This document shows positions 1 to 6,533 of a stretch of 6,991 nt of DNA, piece by piece. A model generated the notes under the pieces. It saw only the letters and a program-made list of their open reading frames with translations, was not told where the DNA came from and did no database searches. Every line of letters begins with the position of its first letter. Within the stretch, counting starts at the first letter, position 1. Both the position numbers and the translations under genes were made by a program. This stretch comes from Treponema sp. (GTDB lineage Bacteria > Spirochaetota > Spirochaetia > Treponematales > Breznakiellaceae), in assembly GCA_031275515.1 (NCBI GenBank), contig JAISOQ010000107.1:1-6991 (forward strand), in the 5' to 3' direction.

Positions 1-3000
1 TATTTAATCAAAATAAACTCTACCCTCCGGTTCTTCCACCAGTTGTCCCGGTCCTCAAAAGGGATCACCGGACGGGAACCGCCCATGCCTATGCTGCTCA
101 GGCGGCTGCGGCTGACCCCGAAACCAACGAGGTACTCCACCGTAGCCTTGGCGCGGCTTTCGCTCAAGGGCAGAAGCCCTATCTCTCTGGGGCCGCCGTT
201 TTCCTCGTTCTGGCGGGCTTGAGTGCCCGGCGGAGTGGTCGGGTTGGCGTGGCCTTCCACAGTGATCCTGTAGTCCCTGAACTTGTTGAGTATCTCCGCA
301 AGGCGACTGAGAATACGGTTGTTGTTGTCCCCGATCTCCGGGGCCAGGCCGTTGAAATCCGCGGCGTTAGCCCGGAATATAATCGACGGAACCTGAATTT
401 TAAGGCGGTCCCCGTCCCGGATAACCAGGACATCAACCCCTATTTTGCCGTCCAGGGAAGAGGCGTTCCCCAGCACATCTTTGGCCTTGAAGGTAAACGG
501 ATAATCCGTAGCCGCCTGGACCAGTTCGCCCCGGGAGCTGCGTCCGTCCCAAGCCATGCGTTCCGATGGCGCGCCCCGGCCTTCGATGCGGTAGAAGGAC
601 TTCCGGGAGGTCTCCCTTCCCTGGCTGTCTATCATCACTTCCCAGATTTCAAGGCTCCAGTCCGCCAGGGGCGATTCGTCCCTGGCAGTAAGGGCCATAA
701 AGAGATCGTCATCTACCCCGTCGTTGTCGGGACTGAAGTATTCAGGCGTGGAATTAAAGGCCAGCTCAGGACCGGAAACATCCACGATAATGGGCGATGT
801 CTGGACGGTAACGATATCCCCCTTGGCATAGGTAACCGTAAGGGTTGGGGTATACAGGCCTTCCCGAATGGCGCCGTTTGAATCCAGGCCATTCCAGACG
901 ATGGTTTCCGGCGGGACGGCAGAAGGCGTATCGGGGAAGGACTTGACGGCAGCCCCCGAAGGACTTGCAAGGTCAAGTTTCCAGGACTCTATTCCCTCCT
1001 TAACGGAGAGGATAACCCCCAAACGGACATTCTGGTTGGCACCGGGAAGGGGAGCTATAGCGGAGGCCGATGAGGTCAGGATAGCCCGGGGCACCCTGGC
1101 GTCTACCGTGATGGTATCAATGGTTTTACGGAAGCTGTTTCCCGCTTCATCGACGGAACTTAAATTGATGCGGTAAACGCCGTCAGGAACAGGGTTCCCC
1201 GCTTCATCCGTACCGTCCCAGGAAACTACCGGGGCCGCTCCCGTCCACTTCCAGGACCGGAGGACCTGACCCTTTGAGTTGTCAATCGAAAGATCCCAAT
1301 CGTCCTTCCCCTCGGCGCTTACATCGACAGGAAGAGAGTCCCGCCTGGTATCCCCGTTGGGAGAGAAGATGACAAAGGGCGTGGCAAGTTCCGCCTTGGG
1401 CGGTACAGTATCCACGATGAAGGGCCGGGAAACGGCTGTGGGCTGATTCCCCATGGTGTACCGCACTTCGATTTTGGCGGTGTAGGTTCCATCAGGAACA
1501 ACCTGCCCGCCGGCGTTTTTTCCATCCCAGGGGAAATTGGCGGGCACGGCGTTTGTCCCTTCAAAGGTCCGCACCACGCTTCCTCCGGCGTTAAGGATGT
1601 CGGTTTTCCAGGACGTAACGCCCTCCCGCACTTGAAGCTGAGGAATGATGGCTATGCGGTTTTTGGCTCCCGGACCGGTGGGCGAAAAAGCCCTCAAGTC
1701 TGTGGAGAGGAGTACCGGGGTATCCGCGGTATTCAGGGTAAACCGCGCCTCGTTGGACCGTCCGGAATTCCCCGCCGGATCTGTAGAGGAGAGCCGGTAG
1801 GCGTATTCCCCGTCGGGGGCAAGAGCGCCGGAATCATTATGGCCGTCCCAGATAATACGGGAGTCCGGCGCGCCGGCTATACGGAAGGTACGGATCGGCT
1901 GCTCCGAATTCGGCGCCGCCGCCCTGCGCACTTCCCCTGTCCAGAGGGTTTCGACGCTGCCTTCCTGGTTGAATATCATCTCGTCCAGGTTCTTATCATT
2001 ATTGGGGGAGAAAATGTTGTATTCCGCCCGTATGGCCGCCCGCGGGGGCGTAATGTCCAGGGTGAAAGAAGGAGAGAAGGCTTCGGCAACATAACCGTTC
2101 CGGTATTTTACCGAAAGTTTACCCTGGTAAGACCCTTCGGGAAGCAGGGTTCCGCCGTCAGCTCTGCCGTCAAAATCAATGCCGTCAGGCGGCGCATCCT
2201 CTGCGCCGGAAATGGTTCTGCGGGGATTGGACTGAGCGTCCCGAATCAGAAGTTCCCAGCTTGCGATGCCTTCCCTGACGGGAACTCCCGGATTAAGGGT
2301 GAGAGTGTCTTTTACCCTGTCCCCATTGGGAGAGAAATAAGCGTCCGCTATCTGGAGGTTTACCGTCGGCTGGATGGTGTTGATCACGATGCTGGACAGA
2401 GCCGCGCTTCCGGTATTTTTAGCCTTATCTGTGGCGGCGATCCGGTATTCGTAGACCCCGTCAGGCACAATAAGCCCCGTATTATCCGTACCATCCCAGG
2501 TTATGGGCTCCGGATCGGTATTGGCAAAATCAAAGGTCTTTACCTGATCTCCTGATGCATTGTAGATTCCGGCGGACCAAAGGTCTTCCGGGGAACCCGA
2601 CTGGCTGATTTCGATAATATCTTTATTGCCGTCTCCGTCGGGAGAGAACATGCGCTGGTTTTCGGTCATTTCGGCGATGTTGACTTCCGGAGGCGTATTA
2701 TCTACAACGATCTCGTAGTCTATGGTTTTCCCGGAATTTCCGTTATCGTCCACCGCGCTCAGGGTAAAGTAATAGCGGCCGTCGGGAGCCGGCTCCCCGG
2801 AATCGAAGATACCGTCCCAGCGGAGGATGCCGGGAACTTCCACCCCGGCCTTTACGGCGGTAAACTGGGCAAAGAAATTCCTGACCCCCTGAGTTTCGGG
2901 CCGCAGTTCTTTGTTCCGGTAAATTCTGACCACATCTCCTGCTTCGCTGCGGATTTCAAAAGTCCAGCCGGTAACATACCTCTGATCGGTGATACTTATG

Positions 3001-4109
3001 GGAATTTCCAAATAATCCACAAGACCGTCATGATTGGGAGAAATCCACTGGACTTCAGGATAGTCCACGGTGATGACCGGCGGTTTATTATCCGGGACCC
3101 CCACGCTCCAGGCGATCCCCGCGCCTATAGCGGCGGAACCGTCATACAGGGGTTTAAACGCCGCGGATGCCCTCATGTCGCCGTCCGAAGGAAGCCGGCC
3201 CCCAATGATACGCTTGCCCCCGGATTTGAGGGCGATATTGAGGCCCACCCCTACAGAGGGGAAGAGGAGCGGAATATCCCGCTGAAATTCAACAAGATTG
3301 AAGCCCCAGGCGGAGGAAACGTACACCATCTCCGCCAGGAGAAGGGAAAGCCCGAGTTTCCCGGTAAAGTTGCGGAACCCGGGAGCGCCCAGGTCCAGGT
3401 ATCCCGTTAATTTTAAGGGATCCGCCTTCTCCCCGGAACTCCTCAGATGAAGCAAATCCGCAGAAACCCCCAAAACAGGCGTAAAGGCCGAAGGAATTAC
3501 GTTTTTTCCCAGACCCTTCACCGCAGCGGCCAGGGTAAAATTCTTCAAAGCCCCCAGGGTCCCCAGATTGTACCGGAACCCCAGGTCTCCCGAAAGGGCC
3601 CAGTTTTCGCCGGGATCCCCAAACCCGAAATTCAAGCCCACCCCAAGACTCAGACGGGGAATCAGCTCTTTTGCCACATTCAGGTTCCCGCCAACATTGA
3701 GTTTTACCGGCAGGGTATCCCCGTCTGCATTGCGAAGAAACCGCACGCCCTCCGAATCCGGGAAAGGGCTGTTCAGGAAATTCAGGGAGCCGCCAAAAGA
3801 AGCGAATTTAGTCGGGAAAAGGGCCCCCAGGCTGGCGGCATTTCCAAATCCTTTTTCTTTAAAACCGGGAATAGCCATATATCCCGCCTCAAAAACAATA
3901 CGCTGGGATTCCCCGCCTGCGGCGGGATTTATGGCGCTTGCCGAAGCGCCTCCCAGAGAGGTAGAAAAGGCCCCTCCTCCCGCGAAAACCGGGGCAAAGA
4001 GGTCCGTCATCGTATCGGCTCCGTTGAGGAGATCCGGGAGATTCTGGGACCAAAGCCCGGAGACGGCGCCCAAGACCAGGAACAAAACCGCCATCGTCTT
4101 TTTAAACAT
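1..4109 (-). CDS. Large exported multidomain protein: beta-barrel-like N-terminus, eight FlgD/CHU_C-type Ig-like repeats, C-terminal OmpA domain (3' end at window edge)
   Basis: The frame is open for 1369 codons from ATG 4109 and ends 'RRVEFILIK' followed by TA at bases 2-1. OmpA-family proteins commonly end like this, so the stop is probably TAA/TAG cut by the edge. The start is supported by AAGGAG (4116-4121) six bases upstream. Residues 1-21 form a signal peptide (FKK, then a hydrophobic core, then GLWS) with no lipobox Cys. Residues 22-340 are rich in alternating Gly/aromatic strands and open with 'FSTSLGGASASAINPAAGG', resembling UPF0164/PorV-type outer-membrane barrels. Residues 341-1230 hold eight Ig-like units. 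Residues 1231-1369 are an OmpA domain with GHAN (1286-1289), LSESRA (1315-1320) and NRRVEF. The inferred role is a cell-envelope protein linking outer membrane, periplasm and peptidoglycan; the actual function is unknown. Domain calls are by eye. The gene is separated from ptsI by 521 bp and probably has its own promoter. Confidence 0.88.
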   Translation of the reverse strand, partial: MFKKTMAVLFLVLGAVSGLWSQNLPDLLNGADTMTDLFAPVFAGGGAFSTSLGGASASAINPAAGGESQRIVFEAGYMAIPGFKEKGFGNAASLGALFPTKFASFGGSLNFLNSPFPDSEGVRFLRNADGDTLPVKLNVGGNLNVAKELIPRLSLGVGLNFGFGDPGENWALSGDLGFRYNLGTLGALKNFTLAAAVKGLGKNVIPSAFTPVLGVSADLLHLRSSGEKADPLKLTGYLDLGAPGFRNFTGKLGLSLLLAEMVYVSSAWGFNLVEFQRDIPLLFPSVGVGLNIALKSGGKRIIGGRLPSDGDMRASAAFKPLYDGSAAIGAGIAWSVGVPDNKPPVITVDYPEVQWISPNHDGLVDYLEIPISITDQRYVTGWTFEIRSEAGDVVRIYRNKELRPETQGVRNFFAQFTAVKAGVEVPGILRWDGIFDSGEPAPDGRYYFTLSAVDDNGNSGKTIDYEIVVDNTPPEVNIAEMTENQRMFSPDGDGNKDIIEISQSGSPEDLWSAGIYNASGDQVKTFDFANTDPEPITWDGTDNTGLIVPDGVYEYRIAATDKAKNTGSAALSSIVINTIQPTVNLQIADAYFSPNGDRVKDTLTLNPGVPVREGIASWELLIRDAQSNPRRTISGAEDAPPDGIDFDGRADGGTLLPEGSYQGKLSVKYRNGYVAEAFSPSFTLDITPPRAAIRAEYNIFSPNNDKNLDEMIFNQEGSVETLWTGEVRRAAAPNSEQPIRTFRIAGAPDSRIIWDGHNDSGALAPDGEYAYRLSSTDPAGNSGRSNEARFTLNTADTPVLLSTDLRAFSPTGPGAKNRIAIIPQLQVREGVTSWKTDILNAGGSVVRTFEGTNAVPANFPWDGKNAGGQVVPDGTYTAKIEVRYTMGNQPTAVSRPFIVDTVPPKAELATPFVIFSPNGDTRRDSLPVDVSAEGKDDWDLSIDNSKGQVLRSWKWTGAAPVVSWDGTDEAGNPVPDGVYRINLSSVDEAGNSFRKTIDTITVDARVPRAILTSSASAIAPLPGANQNVRLGVILSVKEGIESWKLDLASPSGAAVKSFPDTPSAVPPETIVWNGLDSNGAIREGLYTPTLTVTYAKGDIVTVQTSPIIVDVSGPELAFNSTPEYFSPDNDGVDDDLFMALTARDESPLADWSLEIWEVMIDSQGRETSRKSFYRIEGRGAPSERMAWDGRSSRGELVQAATDYPFTFKAKDVLGNASSLDGKIGVDVLVIRDGDRLKIQVPSIIFRANAADFNGLAPEIGDNNNRILSRLAEILNKFRDYRITVEGHANPTTPPGTQARQNEENGGPREIGLLPLSESRAKATVEYLVGFGVSRSRLSSIGMGGSRPVIPFEDRDNWWKNRRVEFILIK
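420..3089 (-). repeat. Eight-unit Ig-like protein repeat array within the large envelope gene
   Basis: Each unit begins near a 'TPP' linker, carries an FSPNGDG-like motif and later a W-D-G turn followed by 'PDGxY'. The Ser (or equivalent) of the SPN motif falls at residues 357, 489, 593, 701, 809, 916, 1019 and 1126 of the protein. Unit length is therefore 103-108 residues, except the first (132), which has an insertion. Motif variants are SPNHDG, SPDGDG, SPNGDR, SPNNDK, SPTGPG, SPNGDT, APLPGA (degenerate) and SPDNDG. Units 2, 4 and 6 share a 'TDxAGN' end. Units 3, 5 and 7 share a 'VREGxxSW' beginning. The pattern matches the FlgD Ig-like / gliding-motility C-terminal (CHU_C) type of beta-sandwich as generally known. 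Family membership was not tested by profile search. Confidence 0.85.
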
Positions 4110-4115
4110 TTTAAA

Positions 4116-4121
4116 CTCCTT
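4116..4121 (-). promoter_or_regulatory. Shine-Dalgarno site of the large envelope gene
   Basis: AAGGAG on the minus strand, six bases (TTTAAA) before ATG 4109. It fixes the start of the 1369-codon frame and places the signal peptide exactly at the N-terminus. Confidence 0.8.
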
Positions 4122-4130
4122 GCTATGTCT

Positions 4131-4310
4131 GTATTGATACTAAATAACAAATTTTCAATGATTTATGAAACAGACTTCGAACTAAAGCCTACTTTTTCCT
4201 TTAATCTTTTGACATTTTAAACCAGCCTCATACATTACTATTATCTTGATATTACTGCATTATCTTAATATTACCAGTCTCATTTATTTTTTTTCCCTCT
4301 TTAAAAAGCA
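4131..4310 (-). promoter_or_regulatory. AT-rich leader and probable promoter region of the large envelope gene
   Basis: This stretch is visibly much richer in A+T than the flanking genes and lies directly upstream of the large gene. No convincing -35/-10 pair could be picked. Weak minus-strand candidates are two GATAAT boxes (4240-4245 and 4259-4264) inside the tandem repeat, and TAAAAT around 4214-4219. A TTGACA lies on the plus strand at 4209-4214, but no plus-strand gene follows it. Promoter function is inferred from position and composition only. Confidence 0.35.
4240..4274. repeat. Tandem 16-bp near-identical repeat, period 19 bp
   Basis: ATTATCTTGATATTAC (4240-4255) is repeated as ATTATCTTAATATTAC (4259-4274), with one mismatch and a 3-base spacer. 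A further ATTAC lies at 4234-4238. The copies sit about 130-165 bp upstream of the start of the large envelope gene. A period of 19 bp is close to two helical turns, so a regulator contacting one face of the DNA is possible. No known operator was recognised. Confidence 0.6.
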
Positions 4311-4410
4311 GGAAGCCGAACAGCACACCTTGGAAACCGGCCGGCGGATTGCGGATGAACACAACGGCAAGCGGAAGTATCTGCGCGGCGCGGCGGGGGC
4401 CAATCGATAA
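4303..4410 (+). pseudogene. Possible 3' remnant of an unidentified gene
   Basis: A plus-strand frame from 4303 to TAA at 4408-4410 reads as a charged, protein-like tail of 35 residues containing 'EAEQHTLETGRRIADEHN' and 'GKRKYLRGAAGANR'. Most third codon positions are G or C, as in the neighbouring genes. No start codon lies in this frame nearby: upstream it runs into the AT-rich block. If real, it is the end of a gene whose 5' part was lost. It could equally be chance in GC-rich sequence. The family was not recognised. Confidence 0.2.
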
Positions 4411-4541
4411 GCGAGTATCAGCCTGTGCGGTGAAAAACGGGTTTTATGGCATCCTCCCATCAGGAGAGACGGTGGAGATTGATGTCCCGGAGGGTTTTAA
4501 GCCCGGATCCGGCGGGCCGGCGGAGAGACCGGGTAAACGGA
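4411..4541. other. GC-rich intergenic stretch without a supported gene
   Basis: Short frames cross this stretch on both strands (for example a plus-strand one containing 'NGFYGILPSGETVEIDVPEG'), but none has a credible start with a ribosome binding site or a recognisable family. A 10-bp palindrome CCGGATCCGG lies at 4503-4512. A copy of CGGAGAGA at 4521-4528 can pair with the left arm of the neighbouring hairpin. Confidence 0.4.
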
Positions 4542-4588
4542 CCGCTTCTCTCCGAAGGGCTGGTGAGAGCCGGTTCGGAGAGAAGCGG
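4542..4588. terminator. Perfect 15-bp stem-loop downstream of ptsI, possible transcript 3' end
   Basis: CCGCTTCTCTCCGAA (4542-4556) is the exact reverse complement of TTCGGAGAGAAGCGG (4574-4588). The 17-base loop can itself form a 4-bp inner stem (GGCT 4558-4561 with AGCC 4568-4571). Read on the minus strand it starts 42 bases after the ptsI stop codon, a natural place for an operon end. There is no T-run after it on either strand, so it is not a classic intrinsic terminator. It may protect the mRNA 3' end, act with a factor, or be part of a small RNA. Confidence 0.5.
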
Positions 4589-4630
4589 ATACATCCGCAT
4601 TTATCTTAACGTCCGCCGCCGGGCCCCGGC

Positions 4631-6250
4631 TTATATCTCCGCTATCCTGCGGCGCAGGCTCAGGATATACGAAGGCTCTACCGAAAGTTCGTCCAGGCCC
4701 ATCTCCACAAAGGTTTGGGTAAGTTCCGGGTCCGCCCCGAGCATACCGCAGATACCCACCCAAATGCCCGCTTTGTGGGCGTTTTCCACCGTCATCCGGA
4801 TAAGACGAAGGATCGCCTCATGGTGGGTGTTGCAGAATTCCCGGATAGCTTCGTTCTGCCGGTCCGCCGCCAGGGTGTACTGGGTCAGGTCATTGGTACC
4901 GATGCTGAAAAAGTCCGCTTCTTTGGCGAGGAGATCGCTGATAATCGCCGAAGCGGGGGTTTCAATCATGATGCCGATGGGCGTGTCGGGGTTGAACGGG
5001 ATCTGCTCCGCAGCGAGGGCTTCCCGTACATGGGCGGCGATGCGTTTTGCCCGGAGCAATTCTTCCACATCGCTTATCATGGGGAACATGATCGCCGCAT
5101 TTCCGTGGGCCGACGCCCGGTAAATCGCCCGGAGCTGGGTTTCAAACAACTGGGGCCGGGTAAGGCAGATCCGTATCGCCCGCATTCCCAAGGCGGGATT
5201 TTCTTCGGTAGGAAGGTGAAAATAATCGACCTGCTTGTCCGCGCCGATGTCCAGAGTGCGGATAATAACCTGCCTGCCTTTCATTTCCTCCACTACTTTG
5301 CGGTAGCTTTCGTATTGAATGTCCTCGCCGGGATAGTCTTCCCGTCCCAGGTAGAGGAACTCGCTGCGAAAAAGGCCTATCCCTTCGGCATCGCTTGCAA
5401 GTACGGCCTCCACATCGGTTACCGAACCGATGTTGGCAAAGAGCTTTATCCGCTGCCCGCTCCTTGTAAGGGTCGGCTTGCCCCGGAATTGCTCAAGTTC
5501 CTGCCGTTCCTCAATGAGGCGTTTGCGTTTCTCCTCAAGGCTTGCCAGAACTTCCGGATCCGGCTCTATATACAGGACGCCGGTCTCGCCGTCCAGGGCC
5601 GCCAGCTTATCCCCAAGACCGGGGGCCAAAGACGCGCCAAGGCCGATGATGGCCGGAATCCCCATAGTACGGGCAAAAATGGCGGTGTGGGAATTGGCCG
5701 CCCCCTGCTGGGCCGCCAAGGCCAGCACCCGGGAACGGTCAAACTGCGCGGTTTCACTGGGGCTGAAATCATTAGAGGCCAGAATAACCGCCTCGTTTCC
5801 CGCGGCGGAATCCCGCTGGGTTCCCGAAAGAACCGCGATCAGCCGCTTGGAAACATCGTCCACATCCGCGGCCCGCTCCCGCATGTACACATCATCCATT
5901 TCCGCGAATTCCCGGGACAGTTGTTTTCCACATTCCAGTACCGCGTATTCCGCGCAGACCCGCTGGGATTCAATCATCTTGAGAATAGGGTCAAGGTAAT
6001 CGGAATCATCGAGCATCATCCGGTGGATTTCAAAAAGCAGGGCGTTTTCTTTGCCGATTTTTTCCGCCATAGTGTTCGCAAGCTCGTCAAGCTGTTCCGA
6101 GGCGGTCTGCTTGGCCGCATAGAGACGCTGTATCTCCCCGGCAGTATCGCTTATGGATTTCTTTTCCACCACAAAAGAGGACCGCTCAAAAAACGACAGC
6201 CGTCCGACGGCAATCCCGCCGCTTACGCCCTTTCCTTGTAACGTAATCAT
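4631..6250 (-). CDS. ptsI: Phosphoenolpyruvate-protein phosphotransferase (PTS enzyme I), C-terminally short
   Basis: Cytoplasmic EI takes phosphate from PEP onto a His and passes it to HPr, the first step of the sugar phosphotransferase system. The protein has 539 residues. The N-terminal HPr-binding/phosphohistidine domain covers about 1-250, with active His188 in 'GAANSHTAIFAR'. The PEP-binding TIM barrel follows, with Arg295 (FRSEF), Arg331 (RTLDIG), Glu430 (MIETP), Asp454 and Arg464 in 'SIGTNDLTQYTLAADR', and Cys501 (GICG). Each lies one position below its E. coli counterpart, so the core has essentially no net indel. The protein stops at 'LSLRRRIAEI', about 35 residues before the usual 570-575-residue end. 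The start ATG 6250 is preceded by AAGGGAG (6257-6263), which overlaps the ptsH stop; the genes are 12 bases apart and surely cotranscribed. PpsA or PtsP are less likely: no extra domain is present. Confidence 0.96.
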   Translation of the reverse strand: MITLQGKGVSGGIAVGRLSFFERSSFVVEKKSISDTAGEIQRLYAAKQTASEQLDELANTMAEKIGKENALLFEIHRMMLDDSDYLDPILKMIESQRVCAEYAVLECGKQLSREFAEMDDVYMRERAADVDDVSKRLIAVLSGTQRDSAAGNEAVILASNDFSPSETAQFDRSRVLALAAQQGAANSHTAIFARTMGIPAIIGLGASLAPGLGDKLAALDGETGVLYIEPDPEVLASLEEKRKRLIEERQELEQFRGKPTLTRSGQRIKLFANIGSVTDVEAVLASDAEGIGLFRSEFLYLGREDYPGEDIQYESYRKVVEEMKGRQVIIRTLDIGADKQVDYFHLPTEENPALGMRAIRICLTRPQLFETQLRAIYRASAHGNAAIMFPMISDVEELLRAKRIAAHVREALAAEQIPFNPDTPIGIMIETPASAIISDLLAKEADFFSIGTNDLTQYTLAADRQNEAIREFCNTHHEAILRLIRMTVENAHKAGIWVGICGMLGADPELTQTFVEMGLDELSVEPSYILSLRRRIAEI

Positions 6251-6262
6251 TCCGGTCTCCCT

Positions 6263-6520
6263 TTACAGGTGGGCGGACAGAAAGGCGGCTGCCGCTTCGA
6301 TAAGCGCATCTTCGTCCGGGCCTTCGGCTTTTATCACGATTGTTTCCCCCTGCTTTACCCGCAGCTTCATCAGCGCAAGCAGTTTTTTCCCGTCACAGCT
6401 GTCGGTTCCCCGGGAAATCGTTACCGCACTGGAAAAACGGGACAGCTCTTTTATCAACAGCCCCGCAGGACGCGCATGAATCCCCACCGGATCGGTAATT
6501 GTGTATGTATGTTCTTTCAT
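6263..6520 (-). CDS. ptsH: Phosphocarrier protein HPr, without the regulatory Ser46
   Basis: HPr is the small cytoplasmic carrier that receives phosphate from EI on His15 and gives it to sugar-specific EIIA domains. The 85-residue length is standard. 'PVGIHARPAG' contains His15, with Arg17 and Pro18 of the active site. An ungapped match to Bacillus subtilis HPr (from memory), anchored by His15, Val33, Met51, Leu53 and Gly58, places Lys at position 46, where the HPr kinase target Ser46 normally sits; Ser52 is also Lys. This copy should therefore serve phosphotransfer but not Ser46-dependent catabolite control. The start ATG 6520 follows AAGGAG (6528-6533) with a 7-base spacer. It lies 57 bp after the bglA-like gene and 12 bp before ptsI. 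Confidence 0.96.
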   Translation of the reverse strand: MKEHTYTITDPVGIHARPAGLLIKELSRFSSAVTISRGTDSCDGKKLLALMKLRVKQGETIVIKAEGPDEDALIEAAAAFLSAHL

Positions 6521-6527
6521 TAGGATG

Positions 6528-6533
6528 CTCCTT
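6528..6533 (-). promoter_or_regulatory. Shine-Dalgarno site of ptsH, directly after the hairpin T-tract
   Basis: AAGGAG on the minus strand, seven bases before ATG 6520. It begins one base after the T-rich tail of the upstream hairpin, so structure or termination there could influence ptsH expression. Confidence 0.75.

Noticed and set aside
1632..2555. A 307-codon plus-strand reading frame
   Set aside because: It is antisense to the Ig-like repeats of the large minus-strand gene. The absence of stops follows from the codon bias of the real gene.
420..3089. Possibility that the repeated pattern is a CRISPR array or DNA satellite
   Set aside because: The periodicity (about 310-325 bp) is at protein level with strongly diverged DNA, inside one open frame.
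3447..4220. A 257-codon plus-strand frame and its overlapping 189-codon frame
   Set aside because: Both are antisense to the signal peptide and barrel-like domain of the large gene and continue into the AT-rich promoter region. Neither has a ribosome binding site or a family resemblance.
4209..4237. TTGACA with a weak -10 (ACATTA) on the plus strand
   Set aside because: The -10 match is poor and no plus-strand gene follows, so a promoter here is not supported.
4349..4609. An 86-codon plus-strand frame in the ptsI-envelope gene gap
   Set aside because: There is no ribosome binding site at its ATG, it overlaps the other coding-like frame, and it runs through the perfect hairpin, which would give an artificial sequence. 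Not supported as a gene.
4618..4630. GC-rich quasi-palindrome GCCGGGCCCCGGC next to the ptsI stop codon
   Set aside because: A loop of one base cannot form a normal RNA hairpin and no T-run follows, so it was not called a terminator.
4715..6241. A 508-codon plus-strand reading frame opposite ptsI
   Set aside because: It lies exactly antisense to ptsI, whose catalytic motifs are intact. Its translation is rich in Pro, Arg, Gly and Phe with no recognisable family, a typical shadow of GC-rich coding sequence.
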